In this document: positions 14,918 to 22,919 of the stretch, in pieces
Layout: each line of letters starts with the position of its first letter
Position numbering within the stretch: position 1 is the first letter of the stretch
Assembly (NCBI GenBank): GCA_964345365.1
Contig: CAYFQR010000020.1
Location: 1-27,157 of the forward strand
DNA from: RUG754 sp964345365
GTDB taxonomy: Bacteria; Bacillota; Clostridia; Peptostreptococcales; Anaerovoracaceae
Direction: 5' to 3'
DNA length: 27,157 nucleotides
The notes under the pieces: model-generated
The model's input: the letters and a program-made list of their open reading frames with translations, nothing else
What the model was told of the DNA's origin: nothing
Database searches by the model: none
Translations under genes and position numbers: made by a program

Positions 14918-15863
14918 ACGCCTCTATAATCTGTATTGAAACCTTGACAAGATAGCTGTCATAACCCTCGGTCGAAAGGTCGTCCAATATCACGTCTTCA
15001 TAGAAATAATCACCAAGAACCAGTCCGTGTTTCTCGGCATATTCGATTAATTTATTGCAGCAGCTTCCTATTTTTTCATAGCCTCTGTCGTCATAAATCG
15101 ACAAAAACCGACCACCGTAGTCGAGAACGGCAGTTTTCTCAATTCCGGCGACATCAAGCTCGCTCTTGGAAACTATGGTATACAGGCTCGAATACTCGTA
15201 TTCAAAGTCATCCTCGCCATACCCGCCGTTTTTTTCGAAATTGCAATTGCCTGCCATATTATCAATATTATCTATTTTATCCGTGCTGTCACCGCCATAA
15301 CCGATGCGTTTAAGAGACAGTCTCGGAATCATCGCTCCGTCCGGATATCTGCTCATCAAGCCGAGGCTTTTGCAGTAGTTATAGTGTTCGCCTATGGCTT
15401 CATCTACCGCATGTTCCGCCTGCTCGCCCGAGTACTCGGTTCTAATCAAAATCTCATCCGGAAGTTCATCAATAAAAATCTCTCCCGGAGAAGCGGATAT
15501 TCCCTCCTTTGTCAAATCAATCTTCTTTTTGATATATTTCTTCGACCACTTAAGCAGATCGATTTTATCTTCAATCTCGGCTTCCCTGAATTCTAAAAGC
15601 TCCAAGAGTGCGGCAGGTGAGTGTTTATCAATCTGCTCCTTTATATCGGATATCGGCACGCCTAAATTTCTCAGCATCAAAATAATCGAGAACGCCTCCA
15701 ACTGAGTATAGCTGTAATACCTGTATCCGTTCTCTCCCGTGTGATCCGGCTTGAAGATACCGACTTCGTCGTAATGAAACAATGTCTGTTTTTTTACCCC
15801 GAAAAGTCGTGCAAATTCTCCCGTTGTCAGCGAGTCTCTTGTTTTGCCTGTTATTTTGCCCAC
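14916..15863 (-). CDS. MerR-family regulator with GyrI-like effector domain
   Basis: DNA-binding regulator of about 315 residues. A MerR winged-helix motif is at about 11-45 (LTTGEFARLFGVKKQTLFHYDEVG), then a conserved GYRYYSYTQLEAF wing, a coiled dimerisation helix (about 90-130) and a C-terminal GyrI/AraC-effector-like domain that usually binds small lipophilic ligands (multidrug-type BmrR architecture). A low-complexity Asp/Asn/Gly insert around STDKIDNIDNMAGN splits that domain. The chosen start is GTG 15863, with GAGGGTGA upstream, overlapping the glpK stop by 13 bases. ATG 15932 lies deeper inside glpK and is less likely. The target is unknown. Adjacency to glpK suggests co-expression, not regulation, of glycerol use. 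Confidence 0.87.
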   Translation of the reverse strand: MGKITGKTRDSLTTGEFARLFGVKKQTLFHYDEVGIFKPDHTGENGYRYYSYTQLEAFSIILMLRNLGVPISDIKEQIDKHSPAALLELLEFREAEIEDKIDLLKWSKKYIKKKIDLTKEGISASPGEIFIDELPDEILIRTEYSGEQAEHAVDEAIGEHYNYCKSLGLMSRYPDGAMIPRLSLKRIGYGGDSTDKIDNIDNMAGNCNFEKNGGYGEDDFEYEYSSLYTIVSKSELDVAGIEKTAVLDYGGRFLSIYDDRGYEKIGSCCNKLIEYAEKHGLVLGDYFYEDVILDDLSTEGYDSYLVKVSIQIIEA

Positions 15864-17353
15864 TCTTTCACCCTCGAAACTGCTTTTCTCCACCCTGCCA
15901 TGAGTGTCCCTCTCTCTTCCTCGGACATACACGGTTCAAAAGTCCGCTCCGCCTGCCAATTATCGAGTATGTCATCAATTGATTTCCAATAGCCCGTCGC
16001 AAGTCCCGCGAAATAAGCTGCTCCGAGCGCCGTCGTTTCTATACACGACGGTCTTATCACCGTACAGTCCAAAATATCCGCCTGGAACTGCATGAGAAAA
16101 TTATTTGCGGAAGCGCCGCCGTCAACCTTAAGGTTGGAAAGGCAGCATATATCCGAACTGATAATATCCGAATTCATTGAATCTATTAAGTCCTTTACCT
16201 GAAAAGCGATTGATTCGAGTGTCGCACGCACAAGGTGGTTTCTATTGGCCCCGCGTGTAATTCCGAATACCGCACCCCTCGCATAAGGGTCCCAATGCGG
16301 CGCGCCCAAGCCTGTAAATGCGGGTACTACGTATAAGCCGTTACTGTCGGCAACCGACTCCGCAATTTCCTCCGACTGTGCCGCATTCTCCAATATGTCC
16401 AGCTCATCCCTCAGCCACTGAACCGCCGCACCGCACACGAAAACGGAACCTTCAAGAGCATAATTCACCTTTCCGTCAAGCCCCCACGCTATTGTGGTCA
16501 CAAGCCCGTGACGAGAAAGCACAGGCTTCCTGCCTATGTTCATAAGTAGAAATGCCCCTGTGCCGAAGGTGTTTTTTGCGTCTCCTTCATTGAAGCAGCT
16601 CTGGCCGAAGAGTGCGGCCTGCTGGTCACCCGCGGCTCCCGCAATTTTTATCGGCCCTCCGAATATGCTCTCCGCCGTTTCACCGTAAACCATTGAGGAC
16701 GGAACCGGCTTAGGAAGCATTACTTCCGGTATGTCGAGCAGCTCTAAAAGCTCCTTATCCCACTCAAGCGTGTTTATGTTAAACAACATCGTCCTGCCGG
16801 CGTTCGAATAGTCCGTGACATGCACTTTGCCTTCCGTAAATTTCCAGATAAGCCAGGTCTCCACGGTTCCGAACAAAAGCTCGCCGTTCTCGGCCCTCTC
16901 CCTCGCTCCCGGCACATTTTCAAGTATCCATCTGAGTTTGGTTCCGCTGAAATACGGGTCGATTAAGAGGCCCGTTTTCTCACGAATCGCCGAAGTCAGA
17001 TTTTTCTGTATCAAAAAATCACAAAAATCAGCAGTTCTTCTACATTGCCATACGATAGCATTTGTTATCGGTTCGCCCGTATTTTTGTCCCAAACTATCG
17101 TGGTTTCCCTCTGATTCGTTATCCCTATCGAGTCTATGTCCTTGTAGGTAAGATTGGCCTTAAGAAGCGCCTCGTGTGCCACTCCGACCTGAGTCGACCA
17201 GATTTCCATCGCATCCTGCTCCACCCAGCCGTCTTTAGGATAATATTGCGGAAACTCCTTCAGTGCGGAAGAAATAATATTTCCTTTTTTGTCGAAAATA
17301 ATCGTGCGTGCGCTTGTAGTACCTTCGTCGAGCGCCATAATATACTTTGCCAT
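15851..17353 (-). CDS. glpK: Glycerol kinase
   Basis: Phosphorylates glycerol with ATP to glycerol 3-phosphate in the cytoplasm. The 500-residue FGGY-family protein starts ALDEGTTSARTIIFD and shows GITNQRETTIVWD, the adenosine-site AGAAGDQQAALFGQ, the NTFGTGAFLLMN loop and the C-terminal VDGGASANNFLMQFQAD. The length is normal. The ATG at 17353 has GAGGAGG about eight bases upstream, placed in the 12-base gap after the hemW stop, so expression is probably coupled to lepA-hemW. No glpF, glpD or glpO is in the window, which is unusual for glpK. The hemW-glpK junction is not a standard arrangement. Confidence 0.97.
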   Translation of the reverse strand: MAKYIMALDEGTTSARTIIFDKKGNIISSALKEFPQYYPKDGWVEQDAMEIWSTQVGVAHEALLKANLTYKDIDSIGITNQRETTIVWDKNTGEPITNAIVWQCRRTADFCDFLIQKNLTSAIREKTGLLIDPYFSGTKLRWILENVPGARERAENGELLFGTVETWLIWKFTEGKVHVTDYSNAGRTMLFNINTLEWDKELLELLDIPEVMLPKPVPSSMVYGETAESIFGGPIKIAGAAGDQQAALFGQSCFNEGDAKNTFGTGAFLLMNIGRKPVLSRHGLVTTIAWGLDGKVNYALEGSVFVCGAAVQWLRDELDILENAAQSEEIAESVADSNGLYVVPAFTGLGAPHWDPYARGAVFGITRGANRNHLVRATLESIAFQVKDLIDSMNSDIISSDICCLSNLKVDGGASANNFLMQFQADILDCTVIRPSCIETTALGAAYFAGLATGYWKSIDDILDNWQAERTFEPCMSEEERGTLMAGWRKAVSRVKEWAK

Positions 17354-17365
17354 AAACCTGCCTCC

Positions 17366-18628
17366 TCAAACAAAAAGTGCCAAAATCCTGTTACTTACAT
17401 TAAAACCGCTTATCGTCAGCTTAATTCTTTCCTCAGTCTCCTCGGCATAACCCGTTTCAACAAAAGAATTAAACTCCATCCTTATCAAGTCCCCGTAAAA
17501 CTCCCAAAACCCCACTCCGAATTTTTCAAAAAATTCACGTTTGGATATTCCCTCGTTTTTGCGAAGCGATGTTATTGTGTATTCCTGAATATCGTCCGCA
17601 ACTTCATTTTCTTCGCAAAAAATCACCTGCCCGGGATTGTTCATATAAGAGTCGATATCCTTTTCGTGATAATATCTCCTGCTTTTTCCCGTCAGCTTAT
17701 TCAGCACATAGGAATGTGCGCCTGCTCCGTAACCTATATATTCTTCAAGCCCCCAATATTTGAGATTGTGTTTCGAGCGATAGTTTCTGCCGTAGTCTAC
17801 GGCATGATTATCCAAATATTCTGCGGTTTTTTCACAGACATTCGTTTCATTTCTCTCTCCCACATACGAGAGGTTTGAGATTTCATACTGTTCATATCCC
17901 GATAGCTCCAGATAGTTTATCGCCTCTTCATACATTCTTCTGTCGACTTCCGGATCCGTTTCGAACATGGTGCCCGCCTTAAGTCTCCTGCCGAACTCCG
18001 TGTCGTCCTGAATCTCAAGAGAGTAGAGAGAAATGTGCTCCGGCTTAAGCTCCGCTGCTCTCTCGACAGTGTCCATCCAGGTTTCAAAAGACTGCCATTC
18101 CATACCGAACATGAGGTCAATGCTTATGTTCGAGAATCCCGCGTCTCTTGCTTCCTTGATTGTTCTGTAGCAATCGGCGGAGCTGTGAACTCTGCCGAGC
18201 TTTTTTAGAATCCCGTCATCAAAACTCTGTACTCCCAAAGACAGCCTGTTAAACGGGAAATCCGCAAGCATCCGAAGCTTCTCAAATGAAACGGTACCGG
18301 GATTCGTCTCTATGGTAATCTCCGCATAATCCATATAGCTGTTACCGAAAGTATCTGAAATTGCCGAAAAAACCTCAACAAAATCCTCTTTTTCAAGGAG
18401 TGACGGCGTGCCGCCCCCGAAGTATATGGATGTAATTGAGGGACTGTCGAGCCTCAGTCCGTTCTTCCCCTCCTCAGAAAAGAAATCTCCCGTCAGCCTT
18501 ATCTCTTTCGCCAAAGCGTCTATATATCTCTTTTTAAGTTCCGCATCCGCATTCGCTATTGAAAAAAAATCACAATAAGGACATTTGCTCCTGCAAAACG
18601 GTATATGTATATATAATCCGAAACTCAT
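17366..18628 (-). CDS. hemW: HemW-like radical SAM protein
   Basis: Formerly annotated as oxygen-independent coproporphyrinogen oxidase-like; HemW proteins are heme-binding chaperone-type radical SAM enzymes, and most Firmicutes members sit after lepA. The SAM cluster is C12xxxC16xxC19 (PFCRSKCPYCDF). GGGTPS and the conserved LGVQSFDDGILKKLGRVHS follow. About 420 residues is longer than the usual 380. The extra residues lie in the C-terminal half around GERNETNVCEKTAEYLDNH. ATG 18628 is preferred because the protein then begins SFGLYIHIPFC like its family; AAAGG is 11 bases upstream. ATG 18652 would add eight residues. Confidence 0.93.
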   Translation of the reverse strand: MSFGLYIHIPFCRSKCPYCDFFSIANADAELKKRYIDALAKEIRLTGDFFSEEGKNGLRLDSPSITSIYFGGGTPSLLEKEDFVEVFSAISDTFGNSYMDYAEITIETNPGTVSFEKLRMLADFPFNRLSLGVQSFDDGILKKLGRVHSSADCYRTIKEARDAGFSNISIDLMFGMEWQSFETWMDTVERAAELKPEHISLYSLEIQDDTEFGRRLKAGTMFETDPEVDRRMYEEAINYLELSGYEQYEISNLSYVGERNETNVCEKTAEYLDNHAVDYGRNYRSKHNLKYWGLEEYIGYGAGAHSYVLNKLTGKSRRYYHEKDIDSYMNNPGQVIFCEENEVADDIQEYTITSLRKNEGISKREFFEKFGVGFWEFYGDLIRMEFNSFVETGYAEETEERIKLTISGFNVSNRILALFV

Positions 18629-18672
18629 ATCATCGCACGCCTTTCTGACCATCCGTCAAGCTTTATCTCTTG

Positions 18673-18739
18673 ATGTTTCAGGGTGGTTTCTTATATATAG
18701 CAGGCTCGTCACAGCAATATTTTTACCAAGCTGAAACAT
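18673..18739 (-). other. Inverted repeat between lepA and hemW
   Basis: ATGTTTCAG (18673-18681) and CTGAAACAT (18731-18739) pair perfectly. After a 2x2 mismatch TGGT/ACCA adds four more pairs. The stem occupies most of the 115-base lepA-hemW spacer, and no T-run follows on the transcript. It may be a processing or stabilising hairpin. Confidence 0.45.
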
Positions 18740-18743
18740 GGCA

Positions 18744-20552
18744 TCACTTGTTCTCATCATATTTAAGCACAGCGGTGAAGGCCTCCTGAGGAACCTCCAC
18801 GGTACCGAATTGCCTCATTCGCTTTTTTCCTTCTTTCTGCTTCTCTAAAAGTTTTTTCTTACGCGAGATGTCGCCTCCGTAGCACTTGGCTATTACGTCT
18901 TTTCTGTAGGCCCTTACCGTTTCTCTCGCTATTACTTTCTGTCCGATTGTCGCCTGCACGGGAACTTCGAACTGGTGCATCGGTATAATTTCTTTTAACT
19001 TCTCGCATACGAATCTTCCGCGAGCATATGCTTTGGTCTCGTGTACTATCATGCTGAAAGCGTCCACTAAATCCTTATTAAGCATTATGTCGAGCTTCAC
19101 GAGCTTGCTCTTCTCATATCTGTCAAACTCATATTCAAGTGAACCGTAGCCCCTCGTCTTCGACTTAAGTGCGTCAAAGAAATCGTAGATAACCTCGTTT
19201 AGCGGCATATCATAGTGAAGCTGTACACGCGTCGGAGTTATATACTCCATGTGGTTCATAATGCCTCTTCTCTGCTGACAGAGCTCCATAATCGCACCGA
19301 CGTAATCATTAGGTATCATGATGTTCGCCTTAACCATAGGTTCCTCAATGTGATCGATCTCCTGAAGCGGCGGAAGGCTCGACGGATTCTGAAGCATTAT
19401 CACCTCGCCGTCTGTCTTGACGACTCTGTATATTACGCTCGGAGATGTGGTGATTACTGCAAGGTTGAACTCTCTCTCAAGCCTTTCGACTATAATCTCC
19501 ATGTGGAGAAGTCCGAGGAAACCGCAGCGGAAACCGTAGCCCAGCGCCTGTGACGTTTCCGGCTCGAAATTGAACGCCGCGTCATTAACCTGAAGCTTTT
19601 CGAGCGCATCTTTTACACCGTCATATTTTTCGCCTTCGGCAGGATATATTCCGCAGTAAACCATAGACTGAACTTTTTTGTATCCCGGGCAAGGGCTGTC
19701 TGCAGGATTGTCCGCAAGAGTAATGGTATCTCCCACCCTCGCATCCGCAACCTGTTTTATGGATGCGCATATATAACCCACCTCACCTGCCGAAAGGCTG
19801 ACCGTAGGTCTTAGTCCCGGTGCGCAGTATCCGACCTCGGTGACCTCATGCACCGCACCTGTGGACATGAGCTTGATTTCATCGCCTTTTTTTACTTTGC
19901 CGTCAAATAGCCTTGCATAGATGATAACCCCAAGATAATTATCATATTTCGAGTCGAAAATGAGCGCCTTAAGCTTACCGTCAGGATTGCCACAAGGTGC
20001 CGGTATAGCCTCGATTACTCTCTCAAGAAGGTCATCAACGCCAAGCCCCGTCTTCGCGGAGATAAGCGGTGCATCCGAAGCATCAAGTCCTATGACCTCC
20101 TCGACTTCTTTTTTTATCTCGTCCGGCCTTGAGGACGCAAGGTCTATCTTGTTAAGCACCGGAAGAATCTCCAGGTTTTCGTCAAGCGCCAAATAAACAT
20201 TCGCGAGCGTCTGTGCCTCCACGCCCTGTGTGGAGTCCACAACAAGCACCGCCCCCTCACATGCCGCGAGCGAACGCGACACTTCGTACGTAAAGTCTAC
20301 ATGCCCCGGCGTATCAATCAGGTTATATATATATTCCTGTCCGCTCTTAGATTTATATACAAGTCTCGTTGTCTGGAGTTTTATGGTGATTCCTCTCTCC
20401 CTTTCGAGATCCATATTGTCAAGATATTGTTGTTTCATATCGCGCTCGGAAACAAGGCCCGTCATCTCGATTATTCGGTCGGCCAAAGTTGACTTGCCGT
20501 GGTCTATATGTGCGATAATGCTGAAATTTCTGATATATTTTTGGTAGTTCAT
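18744..20552 (-). CDS. lepA: Elongation factor 4 (LepA)
   Basis: Ribosome-associated translational GTPase implicated in 30S assembly and in elongation under stress. At 602 residues it has the standard length. G1 AHIDHGKST, RERGITIK, DTPGHVDF and NKIDLAS are all present. The LepA-specific C-terminal domain ends in GDISRKKKLLEKQKEGKKRMRQFGTVEVP (about 560-590), a family hallmark. The ATG at 20552 is preceded by AGAGGGA. It is divergent from rpsT, as in many Firmicutes, and leads the lepA-hemW-glpK-merR-prmA-rsmE run. Confidence 0.98.
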   Translation of the reverse strand: MNYQKYIRNFSIIAHIDHGKSTLADRIIEMTGLVSERDMKQQYLDNMDLERERGITIKLQTTRLVYKSKSGQEYIYNLIDTPGHVDFTYEVSRSLAACEGAVLVVDSTQGVEAQTLANVYLALDENLEILPVLNKIDLASSRPDEIKKEVEEVIGLDASDAPLISAKTGLGVDDLLERVIEAIPAPCGNPDGKLKALIFDSKYDNYLGVIIYARLFDGKVKKGDEIKLMSTGAVHEVTEVGYCAPGLRPTVSLSAGEVGYICASIKQVADARVGDTITLADNPADSPCPGYKKVQSMVYCGIYPAEGEKYDGVKDALEKLQVNDAAFNFEPETSQALGYGFRCGFLGLLHMEIIVERLEREFNLAVITTSPSVIYRVVKTDGEVIMLQNPSSLPPLQEIDHIEEPMVKANIMIPNDYVGAIMELCQQRRGIMNHMEYITPTRVQLHYDMPLNEVIYDFFDALKSKTRGYGSLEYEFDRYEKSKLVKLDIMLNKDLVDAFSMIVHETKAYARGRFVCEKLKEIIPMHQFEVPVQATIGQKVIARETVRAYRKDVIAKCYGGDISRKKKLLEKQKEGKKRMRQFGTVEVPQEAFTAVLKYDENK

Positions 20553-20792
20553 ATTTCCCTCTATTTCATTAAAATTCCGTTTTTAAGCAAAAAACGATAT
20601 GTCGGTTAAGCTGCACCTTCAAACTTATGCCTGCGCATACAGAATCATTCCGTATCTTCGCACTCAACAATGCGGCGTACACGCAAAAAACCGTACAGTA
20701 ACAGTATAGCATAAAGTCGTCCGCTCTTCCAGACATTTATTATATGTCAGGGGGCATTCGTACACTTTGAAAAATTATTTTCCCGATTTCAC

Positions 20793-20821
20793 TTGCATTT
20801 TAACACACATTGACATATAAT
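20793..20821 (+). promoter_or_regulatory. Sigma-A promoter of rpsT
   Basis: TTGCAT (20793-20798), a 17-bp spacer and a perfect TATAAT (20816-20821) precede rpsT by 94 bases. Its -35 resembles that of rpsU (TTGCAA). Confidence 0.8.
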
Positions 20822-20840
20822 TGAATGGCGAATTTGTGTC

Positions 20841-20877
20841 GTCGGCTATTTGTTTGAACATTTTTTGTTCTGCCGGC
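20841..20877 (+). promoter_or_regulatory. Possible structured rpsT leader
   Basis: GTCGGC (20841-20846) can pair with GCCGGC (20872-20877), with an inner GAACA/TGTTC stem (20856-20870). The position in an r-protein leader invites comparison with autoregulatory elements. The internal loop is asymmetric, so the fold is uncertain. Confidence 0.3.
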
Positions 20878-20915
20878 GAACCGATAAAAATAATAAAAAG
20901 TGGGGTGAAAATTTA

Positions 20916-21188
20916 ATGGCAAATATCAAATCCGCAAAGAAGAGAATCTTAGTAATCAACAGAAAGACAGCAAAAAACAGAAGAGTTAAAAATCATCTGA
21001 AAGAAGCTCTCAAGGATCTTGATTTAGCTTTAGCAGGCGAAGACACTGCTTTAGCCGAAGAAAAGTTCAGATTGGCAGAGAAGAAACTTATGCAGGCGGC
21101 TTCCAAGGGAACCATCTCGAAGAATGCGGCTTCCAGAAAGACTTCAAGACTGGCTAAGAAACTCAACGCAGCAAAGGCTGCTAAATAA
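20916..21188 (+). CDS. rpsT: 30S ribosomal protein S20
   Basis: Primary 16S-binding protein of the 30S body. The 90 residues are Lys/Ala-rich and begin ANIKSAKKRILVINRKTAKN, typical of bacterial S20, with a helical-bundle C-terminus (AASRKTSRLAKKL). The start is ATG 20916, seven bases after GGGGTGA; an in-frame ATG at 20850 lies in the leader and would add unrelated residues. It is a monocistronic plus-strand gene between two minus-strand blocks, with its own promoter and terminator. Confidence 0.98.
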   Translation: MANIKSAKKRILVINRKTAKNRRVKNHLKEALKDLDLALAGEDTALAEEKFRLAEKKLMQAASKGTISKNAASRKTSRLAKKLNAAKAAK

Positions 21189-21239
21189 GACTCACCCGTC
21201 CCCACCGTGCATAAGTTAAATGCACAGCATGAGCAACAC

Positions 21240-21273
21240 AGTCCGGAGAAAGTGTCTCCTCCGGACTTTTTTT
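21240..21273 (+). terminator. Rho-independent terminator of rpsT
   Basis: AGTCCGGAG (21240-21248) and CTCCGGACT (21259-21267) form a 9-bp GC-rich stem with a 10-base loop followed by seven Ts. Confidence 0.93.
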
Positions 21274-21361
21274 GTATGAAAAAGGAGACGTTTTCACTGT
21301 TCCTAAAAAGGTCATCTTTTTAATTTGGATTGGGCCACCCCAACTATTGACATAGAGCCTG

Positions 21362-21391
21362 AAAAAACCGGCCCGCATTGCGAGCCGGTTT
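21362..21391 (-). terminator. Rho-independent terminator of the fatty acid transporter gene
   Basis: On the minus strand AAACCGGC, an 11-base loop and GCCGGTTT are followed by a T-run. It lies 35 bases after the transporter stop and faces the rpsT terminator. Confidence 0.92.
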
Positions 21392-21426
21392 ATTTGGCTT
21401 ATTATTATAGATTTAGCCGCTTGTTT

Positions 21427-22770
21427 TTAGAACCAAAGTCCCCAAGCAAGGAAGCCGAGGCACGCTACGATTCCGGTGAACAGGAGAACTATCACGCAGT
21501 ATCCCATAACGTTTCTCGCGCTGAGTCCCGCAACTCCGAGCGCAGGGAGAGCCCAGAACGGTTGAATCATGTTTGTCCACTGGTCACCCCAGGCAATAGC
21601 CATAGCTGCACGACCGTGATCCACTCCGAGCTCCACTGCAGCCGGCATTACGATAGGCCCCTGTACAGCCCACTGTCCGCCGCCCGAAGGCACGAAGAAG
21701 TTTACTATACCTGCCGAAAGGAAAGTCCAAAGCGGGAACGTAACAGGTGTCGAAATATTAACGAAGAAGTCGGAAATGATACCTGCGAGGCAAACTCCGT
21801 CTTCGTTCATGGCAACCATCATTCCCATGATTCCCGCGTAGAACGGGAACTGAAGGATTATTCCGGAAGCTCCTGAAGCGGCATCCGCGATAGCGTCAAC
21901 ATATCTTCTGAGGTCTCCGTGGAATAAAATACCTGTGAACATGAATATCATGTTTACGATGTTAAGTCCGAGATTGAAGCCGTTGTTGTAGAAATAATTT
22001 ACTATGTAAGCCGCACCTAAAACAAGAGTTATTGCCCATAATACCTTCGAATGTTCAATCTTAGCTGCCGGTGAGTCGATAACGTATTCTCTCTCTTTTT
22101 CAACTTCGAGCACAGCAGGGTCAACTAAAACCGTGTGCTTTTCATCAGGATGCATAGCATAGTTCACAAGCGGCATAAGCACGAGTATAGCTAATACCAT
22201 ACCGATATTCATAGGGTGGAATATGGTAGTGGAAGTCGGCGCGGTGTAAATAACTCCTCCGAAATCCTGACCGCTGCTGATCTGAAGCGGAATTGAACCC
22301 GAAAGTCCGGCGTGCCAGATTACAAATCCGGAGTATGCTGAAGCAATCAGAAGCGGGTAGTCGACATCTCTTACTTTGCGGGCGATTTCTTTAGCAAGAA
22401 GTGCTCCTGCAATAAGACCGAACCCCCAGTTGAGCCAGCAGCATATTGTGGAAACCGCTGTGATAATGAAGATAGCGGACTTCCTGTCGTATGCCATGCC
22501 GGCGATTTTACCGAGTGCGTTTCTGCAGATTTTGGCGGAAGCCATTGCGGAACCGAGCACGAGTACGAGTACCATCTGCATTGCGAAGCTGAGTAAGCTC
22601 CAGAAACCCTGGTTATTTCCCCAAGCATCAACCATATCAAGCGGCCCCATGCCGGTGGAAATAAGCGCTGCGATGTAGACTACGATAGTCAAAATCATTG
22701 CGAATAGGAACGGGTCAGGTAGCCATCTGTTGACTAAATGAACACATCCCTCTGTTAATTTTTTGAACAT
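21427..22770 (-). CDS. atoE: Short-chain fatty acid transporter, AtoE family
   Basis: A 447-residue membrane protein of the AtoE short-chain fatty acid transporter family, proposed to carry acetoacetate, butyrate or similar acids. The N-terminus (LTEGCVHLVNRWLPDPFLFAMIL is residues 5-27) and internal signatures WNWGF-like CCWLNWGFGLIAGALLAKEIAR and FFVPSGGGQWAVQGPI fit the family. About ten hydrophobic helices can be counted. The start is ATG 22770, seven bases after GGAGG; the upstream in-frame start at 22845 overlaps the promoter. Own promoter and terminator, so monocistronic. No thiolase or CoA-transferase is nearby to narrow the substrate. Call is by family pattern, not alignment. Confidence 0.88.
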   Translation of the reverse strand: MFKKLTEGCVHLVNRWLPDPFLFAMILTIVVYIAALISTGMGPLDMVDAWGNNQGFWSLLSFAMQMVLVLVLGSAMASAKICRNALGKIAGMAYDRKSAIFIITAVSTICCWLNWGFGLIAGALLAKEIARKVRDVDYPLLIASAYSGFVIWHAGLSGSIPLQISSGQDFGGVIYTAPTSTTIFHPMNIGMVLAILVLMPLVNYAMHPDEKHTVLVDPAVLEVEKEREYVIDSPAAKIEHSKVLWAITLVLGAAYIVNYFYNNGFNLGLNIVNMIFMFTGILFHGDLRRYVDAIADAASGASGIILQFPFYAGIMGMMVAMNEDGVCLAGIISDFFVNISTPVTFPLWTFLSAGIVNFFVPSGGGQWAVQGPIVMPAAVELGVDHGRAAMAIAWGDQWTNMIQPFWALPALGVAGLSARNVMGYCVIVLLFTGIVACLGFLAWGLWF

Positions 22771-22816
22771 TTTAACCTCCAAAAAAATATAATAATAAGT
22801 TAAATAATATACGCTT

Positions 22817-22845
22817 ATGCTATATCTTTTTCGAAGGATTGTCAA
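22817..22845 (-). promoter_or_regulatory. Sigma-A promoter of the fatty acid transporter
   Basis: On the minus strand a perfect TTGACA (22845-22840), 17 bases and TAGCAT (22822-22817) lie about 47 bases before the start codon. GTTAAC sits just upstream of the -35. Confidence 0.7.
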
Positions 22846-22919
22846 TTAGTTAACAACTTGTTTTCTAAAAAAAACATGGGTTTTTTGTCAGCACATATAA
22901 TTTTCAGGTGTTTCTCGCA

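Larger units (their letters stand above)
20553..20915. other. Divergent lepA-rpsT intergenic region
   Basis: This 363-base region holds the rpsT promoter, its leader and a probable lepA promoter. For lepA, TATACT (20708-20703, minus) with a weak TGGAAG 17 bases upstream is the best candidate and leaves a leader of about 145 bases. A dyad GACAT-N7-ATGTC is at 20732-20748. GTACAGTAACAGTATA (20693-20708) is shared with the symporter promoter region. No coding sequence was seen. Confidence 0.5.

Noticed and set aside
22867..22887. A-run/T-run stem after the symporter gene as a terminator
   Set aside because: The stem is almost only A-T pairs with a short loop, too weak to call.
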